NCBI RefSeq assembly: GCF_002872075.1
Contig: NZ_PGGU01000005.1
Location: 248,001 to 312,000 of the forward strand
From: Microbacterium aurantiacum
GTDB taxonomy: Bacteria > Actinomycetota > Actinomycetes > Actinomycetales > Microbacteriaceae
Reading direction: 5' to 3'
Length of the DNA stretch: 64,000 bases
Below the pieces are notes generated by a model. That model made no database searches. It was not told where the DNA came from and was given only the letters and a program-made list of their open reading frames with translations. This document shows positions 62,423 through 64,000 of this stretch, piece after piece. The stretch's first letter is position 1; each line of letters begins with the position of its first letter. Position numbers and translations under genes: made by a program.

Positions 62423-63523
62423 ATGACCGCGCCCGCTGCCGCCGAGCCGACCGCAGCCGACCGTCGACGCTGGGCCCGCTACCTCGTGGAGGAGCGCGCG
62501 GAGGGGCTCGTCTATCAGAAGCTCGCCGCGAGCCGCACCGGCGAGGAACAGCTGATCCTGCTCAGCCTCGCCGACGCCGAGCGTCGCCACGAGCAGCACT
62601 GGCTCGATCTTCTCGGCGGCGAACCCGCTCGTCTTCCGCGCGCCGGTGTGCGCTCGCGGATGCTCGGGTGGATGGCCGGACGTTTCGGATCGATCTTCGT
62701 CCTCGCGCTGGCGCAGAGCGCCGAGGCGCGCTCACCCTACGACTCCGAGCAGTATGCGACTCCGGCGATGCGCGCCGACGAGAAGGTCCACTACGAAGTC
62801 GTCCGCGGTCTCGCGGCGCGCGGTCGGCGACGACTGTCCGGATCGTTCCGCGCCGCCGTCTTCGGGGCGAACGACGGCCTGGTCAGCAACCTCGCCCTGG
62901 TGCTCGGCATCGGCGCGACCGGCGTGAGTTCGGGTTTCGTGCTCTTCAGCGGCATCGCCGGTCTCCTCGCCGGCGCGTTGTCGATGGGCGCCGGCGAGTT
63001 CGTCTCGGTGCGTTCCCAGCGGGAGCTCCTCGCGTCGACGGAGGCGAACGAGGACGCAGCGGATGCCGCGGCCGACCTCGACATCGACGAGAACGAGCTC
63101 GCGCTGGTCTACCGCGCGCGGGGTATGGCCCAGGAGGAGGCGCTGGCACGCGCGCGCCGGATCGTCACGGCCGCGCAGGAAGGCGTGCGCCGGTCGACCA
63201 CCGGTCCGGTGCGCGTCCACGGCGCGTCCGATGACCATGAGATCGTCGGCGGCGACTGGACTGCGGCGATCTCCAGCTTCCTGCTGTTCGCCTCGGGGGC
63301 GATCATTCCGGTGTTGCCGTGGCTTTTCGGATTGCAGGGCACGACCGCCGTCGTCGTGGCGCTGGTGCTCGTCGGGATCGCCCTCCTGTCGACGGGCGCG
63401 ATGGTCGGCATCCTCTCCGGAGGTCCGCCGTTGCGACGTGCGCTCCGCCAGCTCGCGATCGGGTTCGGCGCGGCTGCCGTCACCTATGTGCTCGGCCTGG
63501 TCTTCGGGGTCGGCGCGGTCTGA
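62423..63523 (+). CDS. VIT1/CCC1-type metal transporter with N-terminal ferritin-like domain
   Basis: The 366-residue protein fuses two modules. The first 140 residues form a ferritin-like four-helix bundle with EERAEGLVYQ, the ExxH motif AERRHEQHW, AQSAEARSPYD and a second ExxH, DEKVHYEVV, which are di-iron ligand candidates. The second is a VIT1/CCC1 transporter of five hydrophobic segments starting FRAAVFGANDGLVSNLALVLGIG, with GLLAGALSMGAGEFVSVRSQREL and the cytosolic acidic loop EANEDAADAAADLDIDENEL. It probably exports Fe2+ or Mn2+, as in the MbfA/erythrin-VIT1 group. GGAGG lies 4 nt before ATG 62423. Confidence 0.93.
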   Translation: MTAPAAAEPTAADRRRWARYLVEERAEGLVYQKLAASRTGEEQLILLSLADAERRHEQHWLDLLGGEPARLPRAGVRSRMLGWMAGRFGSIFVLALAQSAEARSPYDSEQYATPAMRADEKVHYEVVRGLAARGRRRLSGSFRAAVFGANDGLVSNLALVLGIGATGVSSGFVLFSGIAGLLAGALSMGAGEFVSVRSQRELLASTEANEDAADAAADLDIDENELALVYRARGMAQEEALARARRIVTAAQEGVRRSTTGPVRVHGASDDHEIVGGDWTAAISSFLLFASGAIIPVLPWLFGLQGTTAVVVALVLVGIALLSTGAMVGILSGGPPLRRALRQLAIGFGAAAVTYVLGLVFGVGAV

Positions 63524-63529
63524 TCGCGC

Positions 63530-64000
63530 TCAGTCGAGTCGCAGCAACCGGTCGTCATCCGGACCGGCATCCCCGCGCCCGTCGGTGTTGTTCGTCAGTA
63601 TCCGGATGCTGCCGTCCGGCGCCACTGCGACGTCGCGCAGCCGGCCGTATGCGCCGACGAGCGTCTCCGACGAGGTCGACGGATCGTCCAGGGGCACGAC
63701 GCGGAGGCGCTCACCGCGCAGATTCGCGATGTAGAGCATCCCGTCGCGGATCGCGATGCCGCTCGGGCTGGCATCGGCCGGCGCCCACTGCTGCACGGGA
63801 TCGACGTAGCCGGGGTCGCCGGAGATGCCCTCGACGTCCGGCCAGCCGTAGTTCTCTCCGCCGCTGATGAGGTTCAGCTCATCCCAGGTGTCCTGCCCGA
63901 ACTCGGACGCGTACATCGTGCCGTCCTCGGACCACGCGATGCCCTGCGGATTGCGGTGGCCGTAGCTGAACACCGGCGAGCCGGGGAAGGGGTTGTCCTC
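63530..64000 (-). CDS. PQQ-dependent sugar dehydrogenase-like protein, partial (5' part beyond the window)
   Basis: About 156 C-terminal residues are visible, ending at the stop at 63530. The beta-propeller segments VFSYGHRNPQGIAW, ASEFGQDTWDELNLISGGENYGWP, SPSGIAIRDGMLYIANLRGERLRVV and YGRLRDVAVAPDGSIRILTNNTDGRG match the soluble glucose/sorbosone dehydrogenase family (GSDH, YliI-like). GHRNPQG contains the His-Arg pair of the active site. Whether PQQ is bound cannot be judged without the rest, and many members oxidise sugars without a known partner. It is convergent with the transporter gene. Confidence 0.88.
   Translation of the reverse strand, partial: EDNPFPGSPVFSYGHRNPQGIAWSEDGTMYASEFGQDTWDELNLISGGENYGWPDVEGISGDPGYVDPVQQWAPADASPSGIAIRDGMLYIANLRGERLRVVPLDDPSTSSETLVGAYGRLRDVAVAPDGSIRILTNNTDGRGDAGPDDDRLLRLD

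Overview
The window reads as ordinary chromosomal DNA of a high-GC actinobacterium, most likely Microbacteriaceae (Microbacterium or a close relative). The reasons are frequent GTG starts, GlgE-type glycogen metabolism, a ferrochelatase with C-terminal iron-sulfur cysteines, an ClpS-DUF2017 pair, actinobacterial gene orders (thioredoxin-TPR/glgB/glgE; cysteine desulfurase/mnmA/ligA/gatCAB; rpiB/nei) and many start codons placed 6-7 nt behind a TANNNT box. I see no phage, transposase, plasmid, CRISPR or rRNA genes. Genes are packed tightly, often with 4-nt stop/start overlaps, and no gene-free stretch exceeds about 210 nt.

Layout. 1-3.8 kb: a partial AI-2E family transporter, a long membrane/lipoprotein-like fusion of unknown function, and a thioredoxin-TPR protein. 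3.8-10.3 kb: glycogen genes glgB, glgE and glgX, all on the minus strand. 10.3-15.5 kb: cysteine desulfurase and mnmA (tRNA 2-thiolation), NAD-dependent ligase ligA and a small P-loop kinase. 15.6-19.1 kb: a DEAD-box RNA helicase and an acyl-CoA ligase. 19.2-25.6 kb: a DUF4304 protein, gatCAB, dinB, a GerW/YtfJ-like protein and a P-loop NTPase. 25.6-28.4 kb: DUF2017, clpS, a zincin-like metallopeptidase, LysE exporter, tRNA-His, orn, tRNA-Arg. 28.4-33.9 kb: a small protein next to a possible SOS box, a second-type ssb, a lipoprotein, ettA, two thioesterases and an actinobacterial hypothetical. 33.9-37.1 kb: operon mscS, truncated hemoglobin, flavin dehydrogenase. 37.2-42.6 kb: pepN, ferrochelatase, rpiB, Nei-type glycosylase.

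42.7-52.0 kb: alanine/sodium symporter, PaiB-like flavoprotein, YtcJ-like amidohydrolase, O-acyltransferase with SGNH domain, dps, gamma carbonic anhydrase, a CAT-anticodon tRNA, a small membrane protein, a BrkB-family protein and a DnaQ-like exonuclease. 52.1-57.1 kb: alpha/beta hydrolase, an Lrp/AsnC regulator divergent from a branched-chain 2-oxoacid dehydrogenase operon (E1 alpha, E1 beta, E2), with two Lrp-like palindromes between them. 57.1-64 kb: histidine phosphatase, sirtuin, TrmH-type methyltransferase, SGNH hydrolase, SF2 helicase, a ferritin-like/VIT1 metal transporter and a partial sugar-dehydrogenase-like protein.

I found no convincing new multi-gene system. The most interesting signals are non-coding: a window-wide pattern of leaderless start sites; an Lrp operator pair with three-helical-turn spacing at the bkd promoter; a perfect 22-bp palindrome with a decayed second copy 44 kb away; a LexA-box-like site next to ssb; and a 17-bp tandem repeat holding the stop codons of two convergent genes.
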